Positions 45,531 through 58,050 of a DNA stretch of 64,000 nucleotides are shown one piece after another. Position 1 is the stretch's first letter. The number at the start of each line of letters is the position of its first letter. The notes below the pieces were generated by a model. The model searched no databases. It saw only the letters and a program-made list of their open reading frames with translations, and was not told where the DNA came from. Position numbers and translations under genes: made by a program. The stretch comes from Prosapia bicincta (taxonomy: Eukaryota; Arthropoda; Insecta; Hemiptera; Cercopidae), in NCBI GenBank assembly GCA_036971475.1, contig JBAIZL010000005.1, forward strand, positions 252,024,323 through 252,088,322, read 5' to 3'.

Positions 45531-47474
45531 TTGCGTTTATTGTTATTGTATTTGAAAAGGTATGAAGCGCCCAAAGGTATTAATATAGTGTTCAGTATTA
45601 ATTAAATGAAGTGGTATATGGTCATTGGAGGAAACTAAAATAGAAAATACGGCAATTTCATGGCTACCTCTTTAGGATGAGCAACTACGCAGTGTCGCAA
45701 TACATGCCACGGGTCCAGTTGGTACACGAAATAGATGAATAATTTAAGAAGTAATCAACTTTCTCTGCCTTTTGTAATTTAAGTCTCCTCTTCCAGGCAA
45801 TTATAGCCTATTATTTTTAACTCGTTTTTACAACTCGCTTTCTTGTACGGTAAAAGTTTAGCAATTGAATTTAAAGCAAAATCCCAATCACATAAAGACT
45901 TCAAACTTTGAATAAGATAGGATTCCTAGTGAATAATTTTGGATTATTAAAAGGTAAATTAGACATGATTTAAAGATAGTCGTTAAGTCGCTAAGCATAG
46001 AATTATTTTAATAAACAAAATTAGCTCATTTAAAAATTATAATATAATTTTTTTAGAACCATCGGAACTATTAACACAATTATATTGCCCTTTTATATTA
46101 TATTGGAAGATTTTCAATCAATATTAATATTAAATACTATTTCAAAATTCTTGTGAAATTTGAAACAAAACATGGGTTACTCGCACAGATAATTGTAAGC
46201 ATTATAGCCTATGGAGTAACTGTTGTTGCATCCGTTCATTACGGTGCAAAAAATCTTTGTGTTTATTATTGAATCTATTACCTTTGCATGAGCGCAGCTG
46301 TTTTTATTATGAATTTTACAAATATATTCATATTTATTAAAATTCACATAATATTAAAAATAGAACAGTCTAAATGGGCGCATGAATCTGTATGGGTAAG
46401 CCTAAATGAAGATGCATAGATGAACGAAAAATATTATATAATTCCAAGTTCTTATAAAATCTTTTATAACTTTAAAAAAAAACTTATATAATTATCTTTT
46501 TTTAATTCGTAAAATGTGTTTAAATTGGATATTTGTTTTAAAAAATAGATTCTCTTAATTAGTGCTAAATGTTTCTTCAATTTCTGAAATTTTAAAGTTG
46601 TTCTTGTTTTCTTTTCAGGACACCATTATTAATGTGATAACTTAAAGAACAGTCTTGAAGCACACCCAAAGGTATGCCTCGGTCAAGTAGCACCATATTC
46701 AGTATAAGTAAGAAGACATAGCAAGAGACGTGGCCGGTCGATACGTAGTAACCTTCATGACATTCAGAGTGGTAGGGAAGCCAAGAAACTCAGTCTTTGT
46801 CAAACCTTGCAGCTCTACGAATCGGCCCGCCACTACCACTCTGCCTAGATGTGTGTGTAAGAGAGAGAGAGAGTTAAACAGCTGTCCGGCCTTCTCTCTC
46901 TACTATCAGTCAACTCGCCTCCTGCGCGTCTCATGCTCTTACTATATCTCGTGAGTTATATACTTTCTCCCCTACTTGTAGCTTAACTTTTAGGGAGGGT
47001 AACGTTCCTTTGACAAGATTTGGGACCAGCACCTCTGAAGATAGGTGTAATTTCATGGCTTATGTTACAATACCCCAGGGTATCACCTTCGTTATCTATG
47101 TGATAATGTATAGTTATAAAAATAATTCATTTAAAAAAACCTCAAGATAAAAGATATAATAATGAATGATTATTATGTCACAACCTTAAACTTCCCACTA
47201 ACATAATTTTTAAAACGCAGTATTGCTTTATATCTTCAATAGTATATTGGGCTTTAGACTTACTTCCTTTAAATACAAACGTAAAGAATTTAAACATTAT
47301 TTACCAGTATTCAAATGACCATCAAAACAGTATTGTTTCACTTCGAGAGAGAAACTTACAATAAATAAAATTAACTCACTTAAAGAGGATATATTTAGGG
47401 CCTCCTAATAATGATATTACAAGTTAATAAAAATGTATGTGTTATGCCACCTTGAAATGCGAGTTCAGTCAAAA
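45531..47474. other. Spacer; GC-richer patch at 46,620-46,990
   Basis: Mostly AT-rich. A pyrimidine tract ending 'ttgttttcttttcag' at 46,618 looks like a splice acceptor and is followed by GC-richer sequence with a small (GA)n. A 74-codon frame at 46,730-46,954 has no recognisable domain. It may be a non-coding or UTR exon; I cannot support a gene. Confidence 0.35.
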
Positions 47475-47678
47475 AAATAAGTCAAAATACAAATACAAGA
47501 ATTATTATTGAATTTACAATTAAAAAGCTTTTCGTTGGCAAACAGTACCAACATCATAACAAATATTAAACCTAATAATCCTGTTTAATATTCCTGATGA
47601 TGTTGGTACTGTTTACCAACGAAAAGTTTTGAATTGTAAATTCAATAATAATTCTTGTATTTGTATTTTGACTTATTT
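47475..47678. mobile_element. Palindrome family A, second full copy
   Basis: Arms 47,475-47,570 and 47,583-47,678 are inverted copies of the family A arm ('aagtcaaaatacaaatac' to 'aatattaaac'). They are more diverged than the copy at 11,120. A (TA)n(GA)n tract follows directly. Confidence 0.87.
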
Positions 47679-47796
<118 letters not shown>

Positions 47797-47972
47797 TTTT
47801 AACTTTGCAGCACTGTTTTTTTTTGTATTCACTTATCCCTTACACTTTAATGTACTTTTTTGACCAGGCGAGTCTCAGTTGATGCTCGAAAATGAGAACA
47901 CGTAACTCTCAAAAGTTGACTTGCAAATTTACCAAGTAAGAAACTTGTTTAATTACTACTTTAAAGTATAAG

Positions 47973-47973
<1 letters not shown>

Positions 47974-48067
<94 letters not shown>
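47974..48067. repeat. (TA)n microsatellite
   Basis: About 94 bp of pure TA. No palindrome is seen beside this tract. Confidence 0.97.
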
Positions 48068-48068
<1 letters not shown>

Positions 48069-49558
48069 CCTATATATACACACATCACTACAAGACGATT
48101 CTCGTTGGTAAGCGTACATAATTAGTACGTTTGTCTGTGTGTTTGGGAGCAAATCTGAAAGCAAGATAAAGTTTTTGAATCGAATACTTCCTTCTGACTA
48201 AGAAATTGAACTCCTACTTAGGTTATAAGCGTACGACTTATATGCGTCCTCAACGCAGAACCAGGTCAGGCAATCTCCGATTTTGGCGGATTTAATTAAT
48301 ATTCAAATCCACATTTATTGACCTGGTTTTTAGTGTTTAAAGCGTCAGTATCAAGTATTTAGCTTGAGGCCTCTTTGAATTGGCAACAAAAAAACACTAA
48401 TGTCTTTATAACATTGTTTTCTACGAATAAGAAAGTAACTCAGCTTCATTTTAAATATTGGTATTTTTGTTTAGATTTAACTTTTAATTTTTATTTTATG
48501 TTTTGTCTCTAATTTTTTGGGGAAAGTGAAAAATATCTTTCAAATTATTAAGGATAAAACAACATAAAAAATAGCAAAATGAATATAAAAAATACAGCAG
48601 TGCTTAGTTGTAGAACAAATAATGTTTACACTTTCGTACACTCCTAATAATGATCTATAAAACGGAGTTACTTTTTGACAATGTTTAAAATATCTTTAAC
48701 ACTTTCAAGTGAAAATAGGAATTTTTAAAGTGACAATAAAGATGTAAAAATTTAGAATTATTACATTAGAATTATTTAGAATTATTACAGTGAGATATTT
48801 TGATCATTTTAAAAACAGTTCCTACAAGAAATAAATTTTCACCAATAATAGATGATAAAGCCAATTTCTTATGAAGAGAAGATTTTTTAACATCGTTATG
48901 TGCACTACAAATTATATAAAAAGCACTAATACTTGGTTCTCGGAATAAAATGTTTAATTTCGTCAATCAAGCTTCGGTTGCAATGTCACTATAATCAGCG
49001 TCTATACGCATTCAGTATAAGTTAAATTATTCTCATTAATTTAATGATTAAATCTCCTTCGGACAAAGTAATTCCTAGGTAAACAAAGCAAAATTGGTGC
49101 GATTAAAAAAACTATTACAAAATTTAAATAAACTTTTTGTTTCAATTTAAACGATAACTATAATTATTTAAGAGAAAAGTATACATTTTCTGATGCACAT
49201 TAGTCGTCAAAACATTTATGATGATATTAAACCTATTGTGGTAGGACTTGAGTTTTAATATGTTTAGACGTGTCCCAAATTGTATAGATCTCATAATCCA
49301 AAGTTATCAAAGTTTGTTCAGTTTCATCGATGTAGAACATCTTTACATGTTAAGTTTTATGGGTTTCAAAAGTTGCGTAAATCTTGAAACGTGTTTAGCC
49401 TTCAACACAGTCAGGTAACCCAGTTTTATGGAATTTAGGTATATTTTCGTGCTGTTAACATGAATACATGTATTCGCGCCCTTTCAATACAAAAACATTG
49501 TTTTCAATCCATGTTTAAAACACAGTCAGATTTATATATTTATTTAGATATATTTATA
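48068..49558. other. Spacer with no recognisable feature
   Basis: AT-rich. A 64-codon minus frame at 48,772-48,966 has no recognisable domain. Confidence 0.5.
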
Positions 49559-49915
49559 TCAAATAGAAGTGTGTACATGTTTATATGTAACGTAAAGGTG
49601 TATATTTTTAATACAGTAATTTTTAAGTACGATTAAAGTTTTGAAAATGGAGTTACTCCGAAACGTGTCAACAGAAGAGAATATTGAAACGTTATGAATG
49701 GCAGAAATTGTATTTAAACATAAAGTGTATACATGTTTACATGTAATATTAGTGTGTACAAACGTATGTGAAATGTAACTCAAATATATATATATTTAAT
49801 AGAAGTGTGTACAAGTTTACATGTAATGTAAGTGTATACATATTTAAATCTAATATAAATGTGTGTATTTAATGTAAGTGTGTACATGTTTGTATGTAAT
49901 GTACGTTCCACAGAC
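49559..49915. repeat. Degenerate 'gtgtacatgtttacatgtaa' repeat
   Basis: The motif 'gtgtacatgtttacatgtaa' or a close variant recurs at about 49,570, 49,727, 49,806 and 49,880 with irregular spacing. Old and strongly diverged. Confidence 0.7.
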
Positions 49916-50170
49916 ATTGCAATATGAGATAAAATATTTATATTTCAATAATGTAGATTTTATAAGGCCGAAATGTCGCTATAAATATTATTTTATTTCA
50001 TATTACCCAGACCATTTACATATAGTTTTAAACAAATTTACTTATATCAGTTTTCTAAACGACTGCAACACCTGCAATTTCTTAGCGATGGCCTTTGATA
50101 CAACACGCACTACAAAAACCAATGGATTTTAATAGGGTTAGCTTTTTGTTTTCTATCGATCGCGCGGCAG
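49916..50170 (-). repeat. Dispersed repeat family C, copy 1 (minus)
   Basis: Read on the minus strand from 'gcgcgatcgatagaa' (50,164) to 'tctacattattgaaatataa', this matches 53,970-54,225 on the plus strand over about 250 bp. Shared words include 'tttttgtagtgcgtgttg' and 'gtcgtttagaaaactga'. No coding capacity. Probably a non-autonomous mobile element. Confidence 0.84.
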
Positions 50171-52612
50171 CTTCTTAGCTTATAGCACAATAGCAGAAGT
50201 GTTCATATTATCCTGCTCCCAATGTTTACTCGGTCTAATAGTAGGCGATTTAGTCATACTTACGCTGTGGAAATGACTGCTTAGTCCTGATCACATTATC
50301 TTACTTCAGTGACGAACCAATGGACAAAGTAAGGTATATCCCCCCTGTTTTACCTTAAATAAACTTATTGGAAAAAAATTAAGTAAAATCCAGTTATTAT
50401 TATTGTTATTTATTAGGGACTCCTCCATATAATGCCTATGATGCAAATGCAACAATACTTTCTGCCATTCCAAGCGTAGTCTCTATACCTATTGGTAATG
50501 GAGTCCTATCATCACAATGAGTTGGACCGACAGTGTGATGCCGGGTCATAGAATGATGCCCATTAACAGTGACTACTCCGCAAACGGTATGCACGATAAA
50601 CTAAACACTATATATTTTATCGTAACACTTCCCTACACACTAACACTTACTTTTTTGTATAAATTGAATGAAACGACCATTTTGGGAGACTGCAACTTGC
50701 CAACACTCTGCTCTATGGCTCTCTTTCTTCTACATTTATGTTGCTATATTTTATTTTTAACTATTTTATAACTTCCTGAGTAATTATTAGTATTAAATAT
50801 TATTTGTATTCCTTTATTCACTTTTTTTTACTTTCTCCTTACTGCCACCTTTTTTACTATTTTAGGGTAGTTTCTTTGATGTCTACAGGCATTCTTGCTG
50901 TTTTAGGATAGCTCCTTTTGCTATCTAAAGACCGATCTAATATCTCACCTTAGCACACACGGTTTTTAAGGTTACTTTTTCAATTCTGCCCATAAGATGT
51001 GTACAATTGCATTCCTGACTGTAATTGTATTTTTGAAAAAAAGGGAAGTCAGTTACGGTCCGATTTGAAAATGAGATATAAATCTGAAAACTGCTGTCTC
51101 ATTTAGACGTTTATAAACGTGAATTTTATTATAGGCAAGCGTTTGCAATATTCGCTATATGTTAATATTTATAGACCAAAGTATGTATTTTGAAACCAGA
51201 TTCTTCTTCCTTTCCACAGAACGAAGACAGATTTTCTAGCAGCAAGTAGCATTGGACAGATTAAACAAACGTATAAATATAACTTGCGCCTCGTCACGGT
51301 TCCCATCAAAGCACTGAAGTTTATTGATCGTTAAAATATTTTGCTCACAGGCTTAGTCGAACTCAGGTATACTGCTATAATAATCCATGGAGATTTGTAT
51401 ACGTTCAGATATCCAAAAACCAAGTCGATGGATCGATACATTTAGTATCGATTCAAACCACGCAAACATTGCAATACTCTCAGTTTCACCTCCAAACGTT
51501 TCAGTAAGACTGATAGCTTCACTTACACCTTCAAGCAACACAACAAGATTTGTATAGTTTTAATTTTTACAAACAACGCCGATATATTAATGGGTTTTGT
51601 TACTTTATATGTAAAATTACGCTGGGATTTTGACACTTCCAACTTCCACGAGATTTTGAAACTTTCGCTGACCCCTCTAAGTACTTTGCCGAAATTTTTT
51701 TTAACTCCAAGTAAATTCCTAACAACCACACGAAGATATTTATTAGTGAAACTCAACCAATATCTTGATACTTTCTGGTACAGATCCTACAACCACAAAT
51801 AGATTTAAATGTGAGGCGAATATCACTTATGGAGTCACCCGGCTACGGTAATTCTGATTTACAGCACTGATTTAACTTAAAATATAAATTGTTGAAAAAC
51901 TGTTTTACTTGTACATCCCATCAGCAGGACGATAATACGACAGACTTGATCCGAACCTGGTAGGGGTTATATTACCAGAAGTTTAATGTGTCGGAAAGAA
52001 CGAGGGTGCTATGCTTTCATTAAATTATTTTTTCACTAAATTCTAGTAAACAAACGAGAACTTTCTAATAGTTTCTTGTACAGTCAAATTAAATTATTTT
52101 CTTCTCCTTTTTTAACCTACGTCCACATAATGAGTTTACGATTAATAAAACTTTACTTTGGAACGCTCCAAGTGTGTTTATAAAAACTAAAGAAAAAACA
52201 TCAGCTTATTTAGTTGTAATCCGTCTTTTTCATAGCTTCAACTCTCACTTAAATCACTCCCCTCCATTTTCTTTTTGGACATTAGATGCATGGGAATCCA
52301 AATATTTTTTCAAGTTCACAAATGAGTCCATGCTTTCCTGTCCATTCATTTCATGCAATGTTTTCATCTCCATAACTGTAGGCGCTATTACGTAGTTCAA
52401 ACTTTTCATGAAGTATGTGTTTTTTGTCTCGAAACAGCCTAACGCGCAAAATTTCAAAGAGAAACAGGTGTCGAGATACGAACTACTCGTATTGTTCAAA
52501 CAGCCTTCTAGTTCGGTTTTGTTCTGATATTACGGATTTGCAATCCCTTCTCGGCCCTAACGATGTACAACAAACAACTCTAATCTCTATTTACCAAGGT
52601 TTAGGGGTTTTT

Positions 52613-52614
<2 letters not shown>
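50171..52614. other. Spacer; unrecognised open frames
   Basis: No repeats. Frames without recognised domains lie at 50,517-50,771 (+), 51,353-51,541 (-), 51,523-51,756 (-) and 52,254-52,499 (-). The last (81 codons, includes APTVMEMKTLHEMNGQESMD) is the most protein-like in composition, but an overlapping plus frame is open as well. Confidence 0.4.

Positions 52615-52683
<69 letters not shown>
52615..52683. repeat. (TA)n microsatellite
   Basis: About 68 bp of pure TA. Confidence 0.97.
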
Positions 52684-52686
<3 letters not shown>

Positions 52687-52949
52687 TATAGAGCTTCGTA
52701 AGCTTTTTATCATCTGCAATTACATAATTTTGTAAAATAGACATTTTCAAGTAGAACATAACCTAAGAATGATATTTAAAAATCATTACTTTCAAGTAAT
52801 GAACAACTATAATTCACTTCAGATTTGTGTCTCCTTTCTTGCAAATATTAGAGGCAGGTACGAAAATGCGTGTTTTGGGCTGCTTCTCGGATAATATGTT
52901 AATATGAGTGATATTAGAAATAATTTAATTGTACAAAGATTATTTGCAG

Positions 52950-53305
52950 GAAAGCGAACTAGGTGATGTTAAGTAGACTGAGAAGGGAGGGGAGGGTGAA
53001 TTCATAGAACAAACCATAAACACAACAACAACGCTATTCTCCAATTTATAGACCACAATACGTTTACTGACAATTATATTGAAGTGAAAACCTCGTGCAA
53101 TATTGGATTTCCCAGCCTACTACCACTTTTTAATTAAACATAATTTGCTTCTAGTCCAAAGCCATTGTTCATTAATTAAAAATAGCCCTTGATTGAAATT
53201 CATAAATAATTGCATTTCATATACAATTAGGGGTGGCACCCTCTTGTCACTGTCCACAATTGGCGCCCTGAATCGTTACTGTGTATCATATAAACAAAAT
53301 GGACC
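52950..53305 (+). repeat. Dispersed repeat family B, copy 2
   Basis: Same orientation as 36,470-36,825 and closely similar throughout. The ends fade at 'gtaagtagac' on the left and 'catataaacaaaa' on the right. Confidence 0.85.
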
Positions 53306-53690
53306 ACCGCTTGATTTTGGAAATTCAAACAAAAACATTCGTAATGAATTTGTTCAACTTTTTACTTATATTTTTATACTAATGTTTTACACTGAATTAA
53401 ATATAAAAATTAATTTATACCTTCATCTTATACAGGTATATGATGGAGTTTCACCCTCGTTAGTTATACATAAGGATTTATTAATTATTTTATAGACTAA
53501 CGTAGGCATAAATGATGTGTATGGTAGGGGTTGTACTCTCTTATTCAAGCTTTTTACCGTCTCTATTATGATAATCGAATCCTAGAGGCTCGGTCTTATA
53601 CACTACTTATCTTTCACATTATGTTAAAATGTGTGTTATCTTTCAAGAAAAATGAAAAACTTCCGTTTTAAGTCTATAGATTGCACCTTA
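53306..53690. other. Spacer with no recognisable feature
   Basis: AT-rich, no supported gene or repeat. Confidence 0.55.
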
Positions 53691-56400
53691 ACCGTGGCTC
53701 GGAGTACTACGAATTACCCATTGAGTATTTATTGTGACAATATTACGAATTAACAGAAGTGACAAGTACACATTGACTATAACGACATTACAGCTAGACC
53801 ATAGTGACAATTTAACCTTAGCCTGGTGCAATTACCCATTTACTATGACTTCATTACCCATTAATTATATCTAAACTGGAAGCTTTAACAAAATGTCTGT
53901 CACGACGTTATGTCTTAACTGTAGTGACATTAAACCTTGATCCTTGTGGTATTACGCACCAATAGCCGGTCACTCGTGCGATCGATAGAATACTTAAATA
54001 CTAAACAAATTCAAAAACATTAGTTTTTGTAGTGCGTGTTGCGTCAAAGGCCATAGCTAAGACATTGCAGGCGTTGCTGTCGTTTAGAAAACTGAAATAA
54101 TCAGTTTTTTTTCAAAGCCTTATGTAAATGATGTTGTTAATTTGACAAACCAAACAAATAAATATTTATGGTGGCCTTTCGGTCTTGTCAAATCTACATT
54201 ATTGTAATATAAATACTATACCTCATATTAATATGTCATTGGAACGGTCTTTTGCTTCCTCTACCCTTCTCCCCACCTATGCTCACCCTCCGAGGACACA
54301 TGACAGCTTCCGAGTGACCAGATATAGTCTGACAATATCAAGACTTGACCGTGTTTCATTATGACTTAATCACAGATACGTGCAAAGACTGTAAGGACAT
54401 TACGCCTAAACCAGAGTGATATTAAGCCATACTTTAGTGTGGGAACATATCTGCTTAATTATATTGGCATTAAACCTTACCTGTGATGGTATTACACATG
54501 TGACTCTCACGATATTACACTTCCACCTATAGTGGCATTAATAATTAACTGAAGTGATATTGAACATTGTCTGTGACTACATTATCTCCTAAATGTATTA
54601 CAAAAAACTGAACGAGGTATTGTGACTTCATTAGTCCTTAACTCTACTAGCGCTAAACCCTACCTCTGGTGGTATTTACTAAGACTAAATTACGCCGTTA
54701 CTGTGAGAGCTAAAACCTTGATCATGTTATTACTACTCACTTATTGTGACGTCATTACTCCTTAACTCTACTGGACTAAACCCTAAATGTAGTGGTATTT
54801 ACACATTGACAGTGGCGACATTACTCCTTAACGGAAGTGGAATTACCCTTTAATCTTTACACATAGATTGTGACGCCATTACGCCGTAAATGTGAGAGCA
54901 CTAAACCCTAAAACGTAGTATCATTATGCACTTCTTGTGACGTCATTTCTGCTAATCTCTACTGTCGCTACACCCTAATTATGGGGATGTACCACAATAA
55001 CTATGACGGCATTACTCCTAAACTCTACAGGGGCTACAACCTAATGTGGTGGTATTTACACATTGACTGTGACGACATTACTCCTTAACGTAAGTGGCAT
55101 TACGCCTTAACCTTTACACATAGACAGTGACGCAATTACGCCGTAACAGTAAGAGCACTAAAACCTTGAGCGTGGTATCATTACGCACTTTTGTTACGTC
55201 ATTACGCCCTAACTCAACCGGCTCTACACCTGATAATGGTGGTATTTACACATTGACAGTGGCGACATTACTCCTTAACGGAAGTGGCATTACGCCTTAA
55301 TGTTTACATATAGATAGTGACGCAATTACGCTGTAACTGTTGATAGCACAAAAACCTTGAGCGTGGTATCATTACGCACTTATTGTTACGTCATTACGCC
55401 TTAACTCTACCGGCTCTACACCCTAATAATGGTGGTATTTACACATTGTACATACACGTTACACATTACACGTTACACATTACACATGTACATGTTGACA
55501 GTGGCGGTATTACTTTTTAAAGGAAGTGACGTTACACCTTAATCTAAACACATAGACTGTTACGCAATTACACCGTAACTGTGAGAGCACTAAAACTTTG
55601 AATGTGGTATCATTACGGACTTATTATGAAGTCATTATTTCTTAACTCTACTAGGGGAAATCCTAATAGTGGTGGTACAACACATTCAATGTGACGTCAT
55701 TACTCCATAACTCTACAGGCTCTACACCCTAATAGTAGTGGTATTTACACCTTTACAACCTTTACTCATAGAAAGTGACACAATTACGACTTAACAGTGA
55801 GATCATTAAACCTTGAACGTAGTATCATTACACCCTTATTGTGACGTCATTACTCCTTAACTCTATTGGCGCTAATCCCTAATTATTCGGTATAAAACAT
55901 TCACTTTGAGGTCATTACCACTTAACTCTACCGGCTCTACACCCTATTAGTGGTGGTATTTACACATTGACATTGGCGACATTACTCTTTAACGGGTGTG
56001 GCATTACGCCTTAATGTTTACACACAGACAGCGACGCAATTACGTCGTAACTGTAAGAGCAATAAAACCTTGAATGTGCTATCATTACGCACTTATCGTG
56101 ACGTCATTACTCCTTAGCTATAGAGGCAATTCCAATTGACTGTGACAACATTACGCCTTAACTGAAGAATTAAATCTTTCTGCAAATGGCACTACGTATT
56201 GTCGATGACGACATTGCAGCACGGCCCTAGAGGCATTAAACCTTGACAGTAGTAGTAGTATTACCCATTGACTGTGACGATAACGTCTCGCCCATAGACT
56301 ATATTGACCGTAGGGCCATTTCACATTGACTGTGATGGTATTAACTGTAGAGCAAATAAAACATGACCTACTGTAATATGTACTTAATGATGAACTTTAG
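53690..56400. repeat. Complex degenerate minisatellite with repeated TGACGTCA
   Basis: Irregular repeats such as 'cattgactgtgacgacatta', 'ttactccttaactctac' and 'gagcactaaaaccttga', interrupted by family C copy 2 and about 250 bp of non-repeat sequence at 53,970-54,370. Long units recur at spacings of about 190 and 257 bp between 54,804 and 55,444. The wording overlaps the arrays at 37.2-42.7 kb. Five exact TGACGTCA palindromes occur in this stretch. No coding frame. Confidence 0.85.
53970..54225 (+). repeat. Dispersed repeat family C, copy 2 (plus)
   Basis: Inverted relative to 49,916-50,170, from 'gtgcgatcgatagaat' to 'tctacattattgtaatataa'. It interrupts the surrounding minisatellite. Confidence 0.84.
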
Positions 56401-56599
56401 CATAGTGAAATTACACTTTTATTGTGATTAGGTTAATAAAATCTTAATAATCGTAGTTTTGTTAAGTGTAACTAAAGGCCCTTCTAGTTGTTAGCTATCT
56501 AACTGAAATATAAATATATCAATAGGAGTGGTAATTAAAGTAACAAAAGTTTAGTTGTGTTGAAGACGTTTGACACTATCATTATTTCATAAAATCATA

Positions 56600-57215
56600 A
56601 TAAAAGTTTCAGATCTGTAACTGAACGCAAACATTGACAGTGCATATGTGGAGGTGCAACATACCTGTATAGTATTGGATCCTCGGTTGTAGGTATAACT
56701 AAACTTTTCGGCTACAGCTCCTTTAACTATCTCCTTGACTATTGCAGCAGTAATGCATAACCAATGCAATTTTAAACATCTAAATATACTATGGTACATG
56801 GTTGGAGGTGAAACCGAACATTTAGGGATCAATCTGGTTGTTGCAGCTGTATTGCATATCCAATGCAATGGTAAGTATCCATAAATATCAAGGTTCATTG
56901 TTGAAGGTGTAACTGTGCCTTTTATTGATCACTTTGGTTATTGCGGAAGTAATGCAAAACCAATCCAATGGTAAGCAATCCATAAATATCACGGTACATC
57001 GTTGTACGTGTAACTGAACCTTATGTGATAGGCTACCTCTGGTTATTGCAGCAGTAAACTAAAACCAATAAAAAAATAAGCAATACATAAATATCACAGT
57101 ACACGATTGTAGGAGTAACCGAACCTTTAGTGATGACTCTGGTTATTGGAGCAGCATTGCAAAACCAATTCAATAATAAACAAATCATAAATATTACGGT
57201 ACAAGGTTGTAGGTA
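56600..57215. repeat. ~102-bp degenerate tandem repeat, 5-6 copies
   Basis: The word 'ttattgcagcagtaatgcaa' followed by 'aaccaatccaatgg' and 'ataaatatcacggtac' recurs at about 56,741, 56,837, 56,939, 57,043 and 57,144. Copies are diverged. Confidence 0.88.
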
Positions 57216-57259
57216 CTAAACAATTTAACATTATGAAAACCTGGTGAGGTGTTTTTTAG

Positions 57260-58050
57260 TATTATTTTATCATATCGAATTGATTACGTTATGATAACAG
57301 ATTGATTAACTTTATAATAACGGATTGGTTAATATTATCATATCGAATTTATTACGTTATGATAACAGAATGCTATGATAATGGATTGATTACTTTATAA
57401 TAACGGATTGGTTAATGTTATCATATTGAATTGCTTACATTATGATAACAGATAGCTATTACAATGGATCGATTACTTTATAATAACGGATTGGTTAATG
57501 TTATCATAACGAATTGATTACGTTATGATAACAGATTGTTATGATAATGGATTGGTAAACTTTATAATAACGAATTAGCTAATGTTATCAAAACGAATTG
57601 ATTACGTTTTGATAACCGATTGCTATGATAATGGATTGAGTAACTTTACAATAACGGATTGGTAATGTTATCACATGGAATTGATTACGTTATGATAACA
57701 TATTGCTATGATAATATATTGATTAACTTTAAAATCACGAATTGGTTAATATTAGCATATGGAATTGATTACTTTTTGATAACAGATTGCTATGATAGTG
57801 AATTCATTAACTTTATAATAACGGATTGGTTAATGTAATCATATCGAATTGATTACGTTATGATAACAGATTGCTATAATAATGGATCGGTTAACTTTAT
57901 AATAACGGATTGGTTAATGTTATCATATCGAATTGATTACGTTATGATAATAGATTGTTATGATAATTGATCGATTAACTTTATAAGAACGGATTTTTTT
58001 TAATTTTATCATATGGAATTGACTGCATTATGATAAAGGATTGACTATCG
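57260..58050. repeat. ~83-bp degenerate tandem repeat, ~9 copies
   Basis: The unit contains 'gaattgattacgttatgata', 'acagattgctatgataatgg' and 'tttataataacggattggtt'. Spacings are 68 bp for the first pair and then 82-84 bp. Confidence 0.9.

Noticed and set aside
46601..46720. A possible exon after the acceptor-like 'ttgttttcttttcag', with 'aaaggtatg' as a donor about 52 bases later.
   Set aside because: Single signals of this kind are frequent by chance in AT-rich DNA, and neither neighbouring exons nor a coding frame could be tied to it.
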